DNA from: Streptomyces antioxidans
GTDB taxonomy: Bacteria; Actinomycetota; Actinomycetes; Streptomycetales; Streptomycetaceae
Reading direction: 5' to 3'
DNA length: 51,396 bases
Assembly (NCBI RefSeq): GCF_000968685.2
Contig: NZ_LAKD02000038.1
Location: 1 to 51,396 of the forward strand
Shown here: positions 44,756 through 51,396 of the stretch, piece by piece
Numbering within the stretch: position 1 is the stretch's first letter
Layout: each line of letters opens with the position of its first letter
Notes under the pieces: model-generated
What the model was told of the DNA's origin: nothing
The model's input: the letters and a program-made list of their open reading frames with translations, nothing else
The model's database searches: none
Made by a program: the position numbers and the translations under genes

Positions 44756-45610
44756 TTAGGGCAGTACATGCCGCAGCTTCTCCGGGTTGCGGATGATGCG
44801 GATCTCGGTGATGCGCCCGTCCTCGACCTCCGCACAGGCGACCGTGTCCGGGCGGCCCGCGGCCGTGAGCAGCAAGCCCGGCCGGCCGTTGACGTCCACC
44901 GCGTGCACCTGGGGGTCGTCCATCGGCTGGGCGATGACGGCGGCGAGGAAACGGGCGACCTTGTCCGCGCCCCGCTGCGGGCGGAGGGCGGCCTTCACCT
45001 TGCCACCGCCGTCGCTCCACGCCGTCACATCGGGGGCGAGCAGCTCCATCATGCGGTTCAGGTCGCCGCCAAGACAGGCGGCCAGGAACTCCTCGGTGAC
45101 CTGCCGACGCACCTCCGCCGGGGCGTCGTAACGCGGTCGGCGGGCCTGGACATGGGCCCTAGCCCGGCTGCCCACCTGCCGTACGGCGGCCTCGCCGCGG
45201 TCCAACATTCCGGCGATCTCCCGGAAGGAGAAGCCGAAGACCTCCTTGAGCACGAAGACCGCCCGCTCCAACGGCGACAGGCTCTCCAGGACGACGAGCA
45301 TGGCGAGGGAGACCGACTCGGCCAGCTCCACCTCCTCGCCGACGTCCGGCCGGGTGACCAGCGGCTCGGGCAGCCAGGGGCCGACGTACCGCTCGCGGGT
45401 GGCGGCGGCCGAGGTGAGCCGGTTGAGCGCGAGGTTGGTGACCGTACGGGTCAGATAGCCCGCCGGGTTCTCCACCGGTGTGGACACCTGACTGCAGCGC
45501 AGCCAGGCGTCCTGCACCACGTCTTCGGCATCGGCGACGGAGCCGAGCATGCGGTAGGCGATGCCGAACAGCATCCGCCGGTGCGCTTCGAAAGTGGTCG
45601 TGTCGATCAC
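44756..45610 (-). CDS. ECF-type sigma factor, SigJ family with SnoaL-like C-terminus
   Basis: A 284-aa ECF41-type RNA polymerase sigma factor from GTG 45610, whose start overlaps the upstream AhpD-like stop (GTGA). Region 2 is EAHRRMLFGIAYRMLGSVADAEDVVQDAWLRC, and region 4 contains LSPLERAVFVLKEVFGFSFREIAGML. About residues 165-284 form the SnoaL-like domain that modulates activity in this group, in place of a separate anti-sigma factor. A TTG 21 bases upstream is less likely as a start. It is probably regulated with, and acts on, the carboxymuconolactone-decarboxylase-like gene. Confidence 0.92.
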   Translation of the reverse strand: MIDTTTFEAHRRMLFGIAYRMLGSVADAEDVVQDAWLRCSQVSTPVENPAGYLTRTVTNLALNRLTSAAATRERYVGPWLPEPLVTRPDVGEEVELAESVSLAMLVVLESLSPLERAVFVLKEVFGFSFREIAGMLDRGEAAVRQVGSRARAHVQARRPRYDAPAEVRRQVTEEFLAACLGGDLNRMMELLAPDVTAWSDGGGKVKAALRPQRGADKVARFLAAVIAQPMDDPQVHAVDVNGRPGLLLTAAGRPDTVACAEVEDGRITEIRIIRNPEKLRHVLP

Positions 45611-46164
45611 GCCCGCGACGGTACCTTGCAAGCGTCCGAGAAGCCCTGGCTGGTCAGGCCGAAGGCGCTGTTGATGCGGGAGCGGTAGTTCTCCAGGGCG
45701 ACCATGGCGGTGAGCTCGACGAACGCCGCCTCACCGAGCCGCTCGATCAGCGCGGCCGCGAGCTCGTCGGTCACGCGGGGCTCGGTCTCGGTCATCGCCT
45801 CGGCGTAGTCCAGGACGAGCAGCTCCAGCTCGGTGAAGGCGTCCTCGTGGTCGCGCCACCGCGGCGCCTTGGAGATCTTGTCCATCGGGAGCCCGAGGTT
45901 GTCGGCCTCCCAGTGGCCGAAGTCCATGCACCACGAGCAGTTGATCGTGGCCGCCGCGGCCATGACCGCGAGGTGCTTGAGGCCGGGGTCAAGGCGGTTC
46001 CACTTTACGGCACCGCGCTCCTGCCGTACGTAGGTCAGCAGCACCCGCGGATTGTGGCCGACGGCCAGACCGGGGTCGAGCACCTTGCCGTAGGTGCGCC
46101 GGGAGTAACAGGCGGCGAGGCGGTTGAGCAGGGTTCCGGGCGGGGTGAGCGGGATACGGGCCAT
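45607..46164 (-). CDS. AhpD-like carboxymuconolactone decarboxylase family protein
   Basis: A 185-aa all-helical protein from ATG 46164 (MARIPLTPPG), with GGGGAG upstream. The redox motif NCSWCMDFGHW (CxxC, His nearby) is complete, as in AhpD-type peroxidase partners. It is the first gene of an operon with the ECF41-type sigma factor, the standard arrangement in which the sigma factor controls this gene. A 12-bp inverted repeat lies directly upstream. Confidence 0.92.
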   Translation of the reverse strand: MARIPLTPPGTLLNRLAACYSRRTYGKVLDPGLAVGHNPRVLLTYVRQERGAVKWNRLDPGLKHLAVMAAAATINCSWCMDFGHWEADNLGLPMDKISKAPRWRDHEDAFTELELLVLDYAEAMTETEPRVTDELAAALIERLGEAAFVELTAMVALENYRSRINSAFGLTSQGFSDACKVPSRA

Positions 46165-46180
46165 GGCGGGCTCCCCATCG

Positions 46181-46220
46181 TGTCGTACCTGTGGTGGCAA
46201 TGGCTTCTACAGGTACGACA
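46181..46220. promoter_or_regulatory. 12-bp perfect inverted repeat upstream of the AhpD-like/sigma operon
   Basis: tgtcgtacctgt (46181-46192) and acaggtacgaca (46209-46220) are exactly complementary with a 16-base spacer. The repeat begins 17 bp before the ATG. It is either an operator or a 5'-UTR hairpin. Confidence 0.6.
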
Positions 46221-46419
46221 GGGCAACCCATCGGAGTGTGACATCCGCCGGACGCTTGTCCGAAGCGGCCGGACCCGGTCGGAGCCGGGCCCCGGCCCCC
46301 TCGGCACGCGATGACGTTAGTCGCCTTGACCAAGGCCATGGAGTGGGATGGACCGACTGCGCGCTCTGGTCATCGCTCGGCCACGTCACCGATCCACACC
46401 CTGCGCCCCATCTCATCCA

Positions 46420-46649
46420 GTTCCGCCTTCCACCGGACTGCAGTGGGTGGCCCCGAGGTCATGGCCGCACAGCTCACCCACCTTCTGAAGGGGGCGGAGT
46501 CTCCGCATATCACTCTTCAAGTACTACCGTTCGCGGCGGAGCGTCCCCGTCCGGGACAGCGCCCGGCAGGTCCCGCCCTCGTCTTCCCGGTGGAGGCGTG
46601 GACTTCGTTCACGAGCGCCGTACGCGGCGGACAGTTTTCGGCCGCCTGA
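46420..46649 (+). pseudogene. Fused remnants of a DUF5753 regulator and a DUF397 protein
   Basis: VGGPEVMAAQLTHLLKGAESPHITLQVLPF is a mid-DUF5753 segment, and it runs in the same frame into GPALVFPVEAWTSFTSAVRGGQF, the end of a DUF397 protein. About 130 residues of regulator C-terminus and DUF397 N-terminus are missing between them, so a deletion fused the two genes. An open frame from ATG 46311 exists, but its first 35 residues are not recognisable. Confidence 0.7.
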
Positions 46650-46787
46650 GGCGCAGCGCCGCGCGGCTGCCTAGAAGTTATCTGCGAACGGATCCTGCGT
46701 TCCTCCCCAATGGAAGACATCTGAGCCCGTTTCGGATGAATACTCTACTCGCGCTCCCGTTTCGGGAAGGTTGAATTCTTCTCGCAG

Positions 46788-47458
46788 TCAGCCGTCGATG
46801 GCGAGGGCGGCGACTTCCGCGCGGTAGTCGCTGAGTGGGAACGTGAGTTGATGGACTGCGATCTCCATGCCCCCGGGAAAGCGTGCGGAGAGTTTATCCG
46901 AGTGAAGTGATATGCCGAAGCAAAGCCACGCCAGATCTTTCCAATTGATGCCCCGGGGAGGAGATAGGTAGATCCTTCTGCGGATTTGGATGTGCTCTTG
47001 ATCTGGTCTGCCGTTCGTGACGCTCTCGGCGGACAGGTGCGGGAAACCAGTTGCCGACGATCTGACCGGGGCCGGGAACGTACGGCTGGTCGATCAGCCC
47101 CTTCGCGATCCGCCAGCCCGCACTGCATCCGCCCGCGCAGGGCCCACCCCGCACCCAGGAGCGGCGTGACCTTGATCAGCTCCTCCACCACCGGAGCCGT
47201 CGGCCACGACACCACGTCCATGACGCCCGACAGCGAGGTCCCCCTCGCGGTGGCCAACTGCCGTGCCACCACCAGCTCAAGGCCCATCGAGAGCACCCCG
47301 CAGCCGTACGCGCCCACCCCGAAGGCGGGCAGCACCATCGGCCACCGCACCGTCCGCACCGGCGAGGACAGCGATAACAGCTGCAGCACGGCCCATGCCC
47401 GACGCCGCAGCCATCCAGAACGCCACGCCCCGCGACCCCCTCGACGAACGGCCGTCAC
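46788..47458 (-). pseudogene. Decayed second PrsW-family locus with a terminal fragment
   Basis: Residues encoded by 47392-47105 (VLQLLSLSSPVRTVRW ... GTSLSGVMDVVSW ... PVVEELIKVTPLL) clearly parallel residues about 13-106 of the intact PrsW-toxin protein, including the EExxK motif. The frame then breaks. VPGPGQIVGNWFPAP (47079-47035) matches PYIPGAEQVFSTWFPAP in another frame. Motifs 2-4 are gone. At 46950-46788 a further frame ends in GGMEIAVHQLTFPLSDYRAEVAALAIDG, the tail of an unknown small protein that may be a former immunity gene. Orientation is opposite to the intact locus. Confidence 0.75.
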
Positions 47459-47524
47459 CTACAAGGGAGCTGTGGCGGCCCTGGCGGATCGCCAGGGCCG
47501 CCACAGCAATGGGAGGGTATGAAC

Positions 47525-47893
47525 ATGGTGGATGACCCAGCCGATGTGCCGACCCGTGATGAGGTCGTCCGGCATTGGCGCGGACTCATCGACGGCCGGG
47601 AGTCGCGGGCGGAAGCCCATCGATGGGCCGCGCGGTGGGTGGAGGCGGAAGAGGGCGGCGACGTCGCGGACCCGATGGTCGGCAAGGCGCTGCTCCGCTT
47701 GCACGGGTTCGACATGACGCGCGACCCGGCACATGCGTCCCTTGTGCGCCATGGCGGGCAGGGGGAATTCATCCACTCCGGTGAGTGGATCGCCGAGTCC
47801 TTCCGGCAATGGTGTGCCGAGTGCGGCGAATACGACGCTGATCCGGGGCCGCCGGGGCCGGATCGTTTTCCGGGGCGGGCGCCACGGGGATAA
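47525..47893 (+). CDS. Small protein of unknown function
   Basis: A 122-aa protein (MVDDPADVPTRDEVVRHWRGLIDG...). ATG 47525 is preferred over 47519 because GGGAGGG then sits at normal distance. The mostly helical fold carries the repeated-looking segments EAHRWAARWVEAEEGGDVADPMV and GLDM-like HGFDMTRDP; the C-terminus is Pro/Gly-rich. It is cytoplasmic. I do not know the family. Its place between a decayed toxin locus and a STAND gene fits an orphan immunity protein, but that is only context. Confidence 0.7.
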   Translation: MVDDPADVPTRDEVVRHWRGLIDGRESRAEAHRWAARWVEAEEGGDVADPMVGKALLRLHGFDMTRDPAHASLVRHGGQGEFIHSGEWIAESFRQWCAECGEYDADPGPPGPDRFPGRAPRG

Positions 47894-47935
47894 GGTCCGG
47901 CCAGGGACCGGACCGGGACCAGGGGAGGGGCCGGT

Positions 47936-50068
47936 GTGATCGAGATCGTGACGGTGGGCGCGCTCACCGCGTTTCTCACGGCGGTGGGGAACGGCGCGGC
48001 CGGAGAAGTCGGCAAGCAGGTGCTCCTGTCGACGGGGGCGTTGGTGAGACGGACCCTCGGCCGGGAGACGCCGCTGCCGGTCACCCCGGAGGGGTGGGAG
48101 GCGCTGGCGCGCCAGATGCATCCGCACCTGGGTGAGGATGGCCGACGGTCCGGCGAGTGGGCGCTGCTGCTGCGGAGCCTGCCGGACGCGGCGACGGGGC
48201 TGCGCCCCGCGTCCGGACTGCCGCCCGCCACGCGGGACTTCACCGATCGTGAGGCCGTACTCAAGCGGCTGAAGCGGGAGGCGACCCGTGGAGCCGACGG
48301 GCGGCCGCGGGTCGCGCTGCTGCACGGTCCGCCCGGGATCGGCACCAGCGCGGTGGCCCTGCACTGGGGCGCCGCCCAGTTCGCGCGCTATCCCGACGGG
48401 CAGTTCTATGTCGACCTCCGCGACGCCGCCGGAGACGGTGGACCGGAACCGGCCGCCGTCCTGCTGCGGCTGCTGCGGCACATGGGCGTCGAGCCCGAGC
48501 GGATCCCGCCCACCGAGACGGGGCGGGAACAGCTCTACCGGCGGCTGACGGCGGGCCGCAGGGCGCTGGTGGTGATCGACCACGCGTCCTCGGTCGCGCA
48601 GGTCCGCACTCTCGTTCCGGCCACACCGGAGGTGTTCTTGCTGGTGGTCGCGTCGGGTCCGCCCTTCGCGCTGGAGGCGGAGCGCATCGCCGTCCCCCCG
48701 CTGAGCGAGCGGGACGCGCTGAAGATGTTGAGGAAGGTGGCCGGGCCGGAGCGGGTGGCGCGGGCCAAGCCGCGGCTGCCCGTCCTGCTGGACAGCTGCG
48801 CGGGCAACGCCTTCGCCCTGAAAGCGGCGGCGATGCGCCTGCTGACCGATGAACCGCCGTCCCCTGAACCGTCCGACGAGCCCGCGGGGCACCATCCGGT
48901 GCACACCATGACGCGGGACGCGTGCCGCCGTCTCGGGCCCGAGACGGCGCGGCTGTGCCGGTTGACCGCGCTGGGCGGCTGGCCCGCGATCGACGCCCGG
49001 CTGGCCTCGGACGCCGCCGACGTCGCCCAGGAGGAGGCCGCCCGGATGCTCGCCGCGGCGGCGGACGCGCAGCTGGTGGAGCCGGCGGGGGACGGACGCT
49101 ACCGCTTCCGGCCCGAGGTGCGCCGCCAGCTCGCCGACGCCGCCGGGCCCGAGCACGGGATCCCGGAGTGCTTCGCGGCGGTGTCACGGGTGCTCGACGG
49201 GCTGCTGAACCGGGCGCTGCACGCCGCCCGCGCCGCCCTGCCGCAGAGCTGGCGGACCGAGCCCGCACCCGAGCGGGGGACTCCGTACCGCGGCGCGGCC
49301 GAGGGGGTGGCGGCCCTGCTGGCCGAGGCCGGGAACCTGGTGCGGGCGGTCTCGGTGGCGGACGAGTACCAGCACATCGACACGGCGCTGCGACTGGCCC
49401 GTGCGCTGTGGCCGCTTCAGCTGAAGGCCGGGCACTGGGACGAGGTGCTGCCCGCCCTCCGGATCGCGGCCCGGTGCGCCGACGAGCACCAGCCGCGTTC
49501 CCGCATGGCGGGCGCGCTCCACTTCCAACTGGGTCACTGCCTGGGCGAGACGGGGCGGTGGGAAGAGGCGGAGCACGCGATGCGTGCCGCCGTCGCCTGC
49601 GAGCGCGCCGCGGGCCACCTCCGGGGCGAGGCGTCGTCCGTGGAGTTCCTGGGCCTGCTGTGCCTGAACCAGTGGCGGTACGAAGCGGCGTACGAGCGGT
49701 TCGTCGAGGCCGAGGGCGTCTACCGGCGGATCGCGCCCGGCCAGGAGGGCGCGGGGGACCTTCCGCGCGCCCTCGCCCTGATCGGGCGTCACCAGGGGCG
49801 TGCCCTGCGCGGCCTGGGGCAGCTGGCGGAGTCCCGCCGTCACCTGGAGACCGCGCGGGACTTCTTCGCGGAGCAGGGAGAGGCGTACAACCGGGCCCGT
49901 GCCCTCACCGACCTCGCCGAGACGCTGCACGACGCCGGTGAGGACGCCGCGGCCCTGACGGCGATCGCCGAGGCTGAGCGGCTGCTCAGGCCGGAGAAGG
50001 CGACTCCGCACCTGGGCTATCTGGCCCGTCTGCGGCTGCGCTGCGAGGCGGCCGGGCGGGCGGAGTAG
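47936..50068 (+). CDS. STAND-type (NB-ARC/TPR) protein with abnormal P-loop
   Basis: A 710-aa signal-transduction ATPase-like protein, GTG 47936 behind AGGGGAGGGG. Residues 1-95 are a helical N-terminal region that may be the effector (VGALTAFLTAVGNGAAGEVGKQVLL). An NB-ARC-like domain follows, with FTDREAVLKRL, the P-loop GPPGIGTSAVAL and the Walker B LVVIDHASS. A winged-helix region covers about 310-400, and TPR-like helices about 470-700 (ALHFQLGHCLGETGRWEEAE, ALTDLAETLHDAGEDAAAL). Thr137 replaces the invariant P-loop Lys. Such proteins sense ligands in regulation or antiphage defence. The 3' end overlaps the convergent gene by 83 bp. Confidence 0.82.
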   Translation: MIEIVTVGALTAFLTAVGNGAAGEVGKQVLLSTGALVRRTLGRETPLPVTPEGWEALARQMHPHLGEDGRRSGEWALLLRSLPDAATGLRPASGLPPATRDFTDREAVLKRLKREATRGADGRPRVALLHGPPGIGTSAVALHWGAAQFARYPDGQFYVDLRDAAGDGGPEPAAVLLRLLRHMGVEPERIPPTETGREQLYRRLTAGRRALVVIDHASSVAQVRTLVPATPEVFLLVVASGPPFALEAERIAVPPLSERDALKMLRKVAGPERVARAKPRLPVLLDSCAGNAFALKAAAMRLLTDEPPSPEPSDEPAGHHPVHTMTRDACRRLGPETARLCRLTALGGWPAIDARLASDAADVAQEEAARMLAAAADAQLVEPAGDGRYRFRPEVRRQLADAAGPEHGIPECFAAVSRVLDGLLNRALHAARAALPQSWRTEPAPERGTPYRGAAEGVAALLAEAGNLVRAVSVADEYQHIDTALRLARALWPLQLKAGHWDEVLPALRIAARCADEHQPRSRMAGALHFQLGHCLGETGRWEEAEHAMRAAVACERAAGHLRGEASSVEFLGLLCLNQWRYEAAYERFVEAEGVYRRIAPGQEGAGDLPRALALIGRHQGRALRGLGQLAESRRHLETARDFFAEQGEAYNRARALTDLAETLHDAGEDAAALTAIAEAERLLRPEKATPHLGYLARLRLRCEAAGRAE

Positions 50069-51396
50069 CGGGAGTCACCGTCACCGGGTGCGCGCGGCCC
50101 GCCGTGTGCACCCGGAGCGTCGTCCCGCCCGGCGCCACCGCACCGCCGCCCGTCAGCCACGCGTACAGCGCGGAGGCGCAGGCCGCAGGATCGGCGTCCG
50201 CTCCGGGGCCCGCCGACAGCCGCAGCACGCCCTGCTCCCGGCCGCGCACGACACAGCCGTGCGGACCGGTCGCGTACACGGCGAGCGCACAGTGCGGATA
50301 CCGGTGCAGCACCTCGGCGGTCCACTCCTCGGGGCCGCCCAGACGGGGGTCGTCCGGCCGCCCCTCGCGGAAGATCACATCGGCCAGTGCCAGGGCGCCG
50401 GGGTCCCGGGTGTCCTCGTGTACGGCGAGGTGGGTCTCGCCGACCGCGTCGTACGGCTGCCCCGTGGAGCGCTCGATCCTGACGTCCGCTCCCCGGACGC
50501 GGGTGCGCACGTTCAGCGGGGCCGTACGCGGCGGGGGGTCGTACGGCGGCAGCGGCAGCGGCTCCAACAGGGCTGGGGCCGTGGGTTCCGGCAGATCCAT
50601 GAGCGCGTAGAAGAGCCTCCGCAGCAGTGCCGCCGACGCGCCCGGGTCCGAGCTGATGTACTCAGCGGGACGGGCGGTGGCCGACGGGCGGTGCCGGGCG
50701 AGCAGGTCCTCCAACTGGTCCCGCAGCGGTCCGTACGGATCGAGCCGGGGGGCCTCCTGGACGAACGTCGCGAGCGGCGCCTCCGGGTCCAGCCTGTCCC
50801 GCGTGGCGGATGCGAGCAGTACGGGGATGTCCAGCGCCGCGGCGTAGTAGGACACCGCCCCGAAGTCCCCCAGGACGACATCCGCCGCCAGAAGGGCCTG
50901 CCGCCACGCGTGTACGGGGTCGATCAGGGTTAGTCCGGCGCGGCGCGCCCGGTCCAGCCAGGCGCGTATCTGCCCCGGTCCGTGTCCATACCAGATGTTC
51001 GGGTGCAGCACGGCCGCCAGCCGGTAGTCGTCAGTGGGCAGCTCGGCGGCGAGCCGGGGCAGCAGGCTCGGCAGGACGTCCTGGCCGCCGCCGCTTCCGA
51101 AGAAACCCTCGGGATTCCAGGTGGAGTTCAGTACCACGAGCCGCTGGCCGCGGCGCACGCCCAGGGCGCGGCGGAAGCGCTCCCGGTGGGAGCGCCCGGC
51201 CAGCATGCGGTCGAAGCAGGGGTCTCCGGCGAGTACGGACGCCTGCTCGGCCTCCGGGCAGACCTGCCGCAACCGCTCCAGCTGCTCCGGATGTGACAGT
51301 ACGAGGCCGTCCACGAAGGGCTCGCCGTCCGCAAGCAGCCACTCCGGCGACAGGCCGAACGTCGGCTCGCGGCTCGCGGCTCGCGGCTCGCGGCTC
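49986..51396 (-). CDS. CDP-glycerol glycerophosphotransferase-like protein, incomplete at the window edge
   Basis: The frame is open from the window edge to the stop at 49986, so at least 470 aa. Its central part resembles teichoic-acid-type CDP-glycerol transferases or related GT-B enzymes: HPEQLERLRQVCPEAEQASVLAGDPCFDRML, VVLNSTWNPEGFFG, AAVLHPNIWYGHG and the LLAADVVLGDFGAVSYYAAALDIPVLLAS segment that parallels the SDYSS-type motif. The last 200 residues are Pro/Ala-rich and unfamiliar. ATG-like GTG 51314 is inside the fold, so the real start lies outside. The upstream coding part crosses a 7-bp tandem repeat. Confidence 0.55.
   Translation of the reverse strand, partial: SREPRAASREPTFGLSPEWLLADGEPFVDGLVLSHPEQLERLRQVCPEAEQASVLAGDPCFDRMLAGRSHRERFRRALGVRRGQRLVVLNSTWNPEGFFGSGGGQDVLPSLLPRLAAELPTDDYRLAAVLHPNIWYGHGPGQIRAWLDRARRAGLTLIDPVHAWRQALLAADVVLGDFGAVSYYAAALDIPVLLASATRDRLDPEAPLATFVQEAPRLDPYGPLRDQLEDLLARHRPSATARPAEYISSDPGASAALLRRLFYALMDLPEPTAPALLEPLPLPPYDPPPRTAPLNVRTRVRGADVRIERSTGQPYDAVGETHLAVHEDTRDPGALALADVIFREGRPDDPRLGGPEEWTAEVLHRYPHCALAVYATGPHGCVVRGREQGVLRLSAGPGADADPAACASALYAWLTGGGAVAPGGTTLRVHTAGRAHPVTVTPATPPARPPRSAAADGPDSPGAESPSPA
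51364..51396. repeat. 7-bp tandem repeat (ggctcgc)n inside the last gene, cut by the window end
   Basis: Four complete units (51364-51391) and a partial fifth are visible, and the array continues outside. It lies inside the open frame and is read as a seven-residue S-R-E-P-R-A-A period. Because seven is not a multiple of three, gain or loss of a unit would shift the frame. Confidence 0.85.

Noticed and set aside
46311..46649. A functional 112-aa gene
   Set aside because: The frame fuses pieces of two different protein families and has no recognisable N-terminus, so it is more likely a relic.

Overview
This is a high-GC, gene-dense window from a Streptomyces chromosome. The evidence is the strongly biased third-position GC, frequent GTG starts with GGAG-type ribosome sites, TTA codons restricted to a few genes, and a gene set (glgE/treS/pep2, MmyB-like, DUF397/DUF5753, DUF6879, CalA-like EF-hand) typical of the genus. 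Gene order broadly follows the S. coelicolor glgE-glgP-calA region as I remember it, with accessory DNA inserted; I could not align it.

Bases 1-11.4 kb hold storage-carbon metabolism. On the minus strand lie glgE (maltosyltransferase), treS (trehalose synthase), pep2 (maltokinase) and the first 62 codons of a probable glgB. On the plus strand is glgP, behind a divergent MmyB-type regulator and a 19-bp perfect inverted repeat. A secreted S8 protease sits between them. TreS makes maltose from trehalose, Pep2 phosphorylates it, GlgE polymerises it, GlgB would branch the glucan, and GlgP with GlgX (32-34.5 kb) would degrade it.

Bases 11.4-17.5 kb are an accessory patch. It has a TetR / DsbA-fold gene pair divergent from a DrrAB-like ABC exporter, then a scarred stretch: a truncated methyltransferase fused to a truncated, frameshifted DUF5753 regulator, an intact DUF397 gene, a small unknown gene, DUF6879, a DUF5753 regulator that has lost its helix-turn-helix in frame, and a PstS-like fragment.

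Bases 17.5-40.3 kb look mostly like core. They hold two tandem M4 metalloproteases, a DinB/DUF664 protein, a peptidase E-IclR unit divergent from a DUF1177-OPT transporter-AroM operon, a heterodimeric ABC exporter, glgX, an L,D-transpeptidase lipoprotein, an enoyl-CoA hydratase, an RsbW-like ATPase, a Tat-exported amidase, an EF-hand protein, a small Cys/His protein and a GH25 lysozyme.

Bases 40.3-51.4 kb are accessory again. Two tRNA-like halves lie in permuted order, followed by a DUF7873 protein. Next comes a polytopic PrsW-type glutamic protease fused to a C-terminal PD-(D/E)xK-like nuclease toxin, with a probable immunity gene behind it. Then come a SigJ/AhpD-like redox pair, a decayed second PrsW locus in inverted orientation, a small unknown gene, a STAND/TPR protein with an abnormal P-loop, and an incomplete CDP-glycerol-transferase-like gene that runs off the end through a 7-bp tandem repeat. 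The PrsW-toxin fusion is the strongest candidate for an undescribed system. The DUF1177-OPT-AroM-PepE cluster and the permuted tRNA halves come next.
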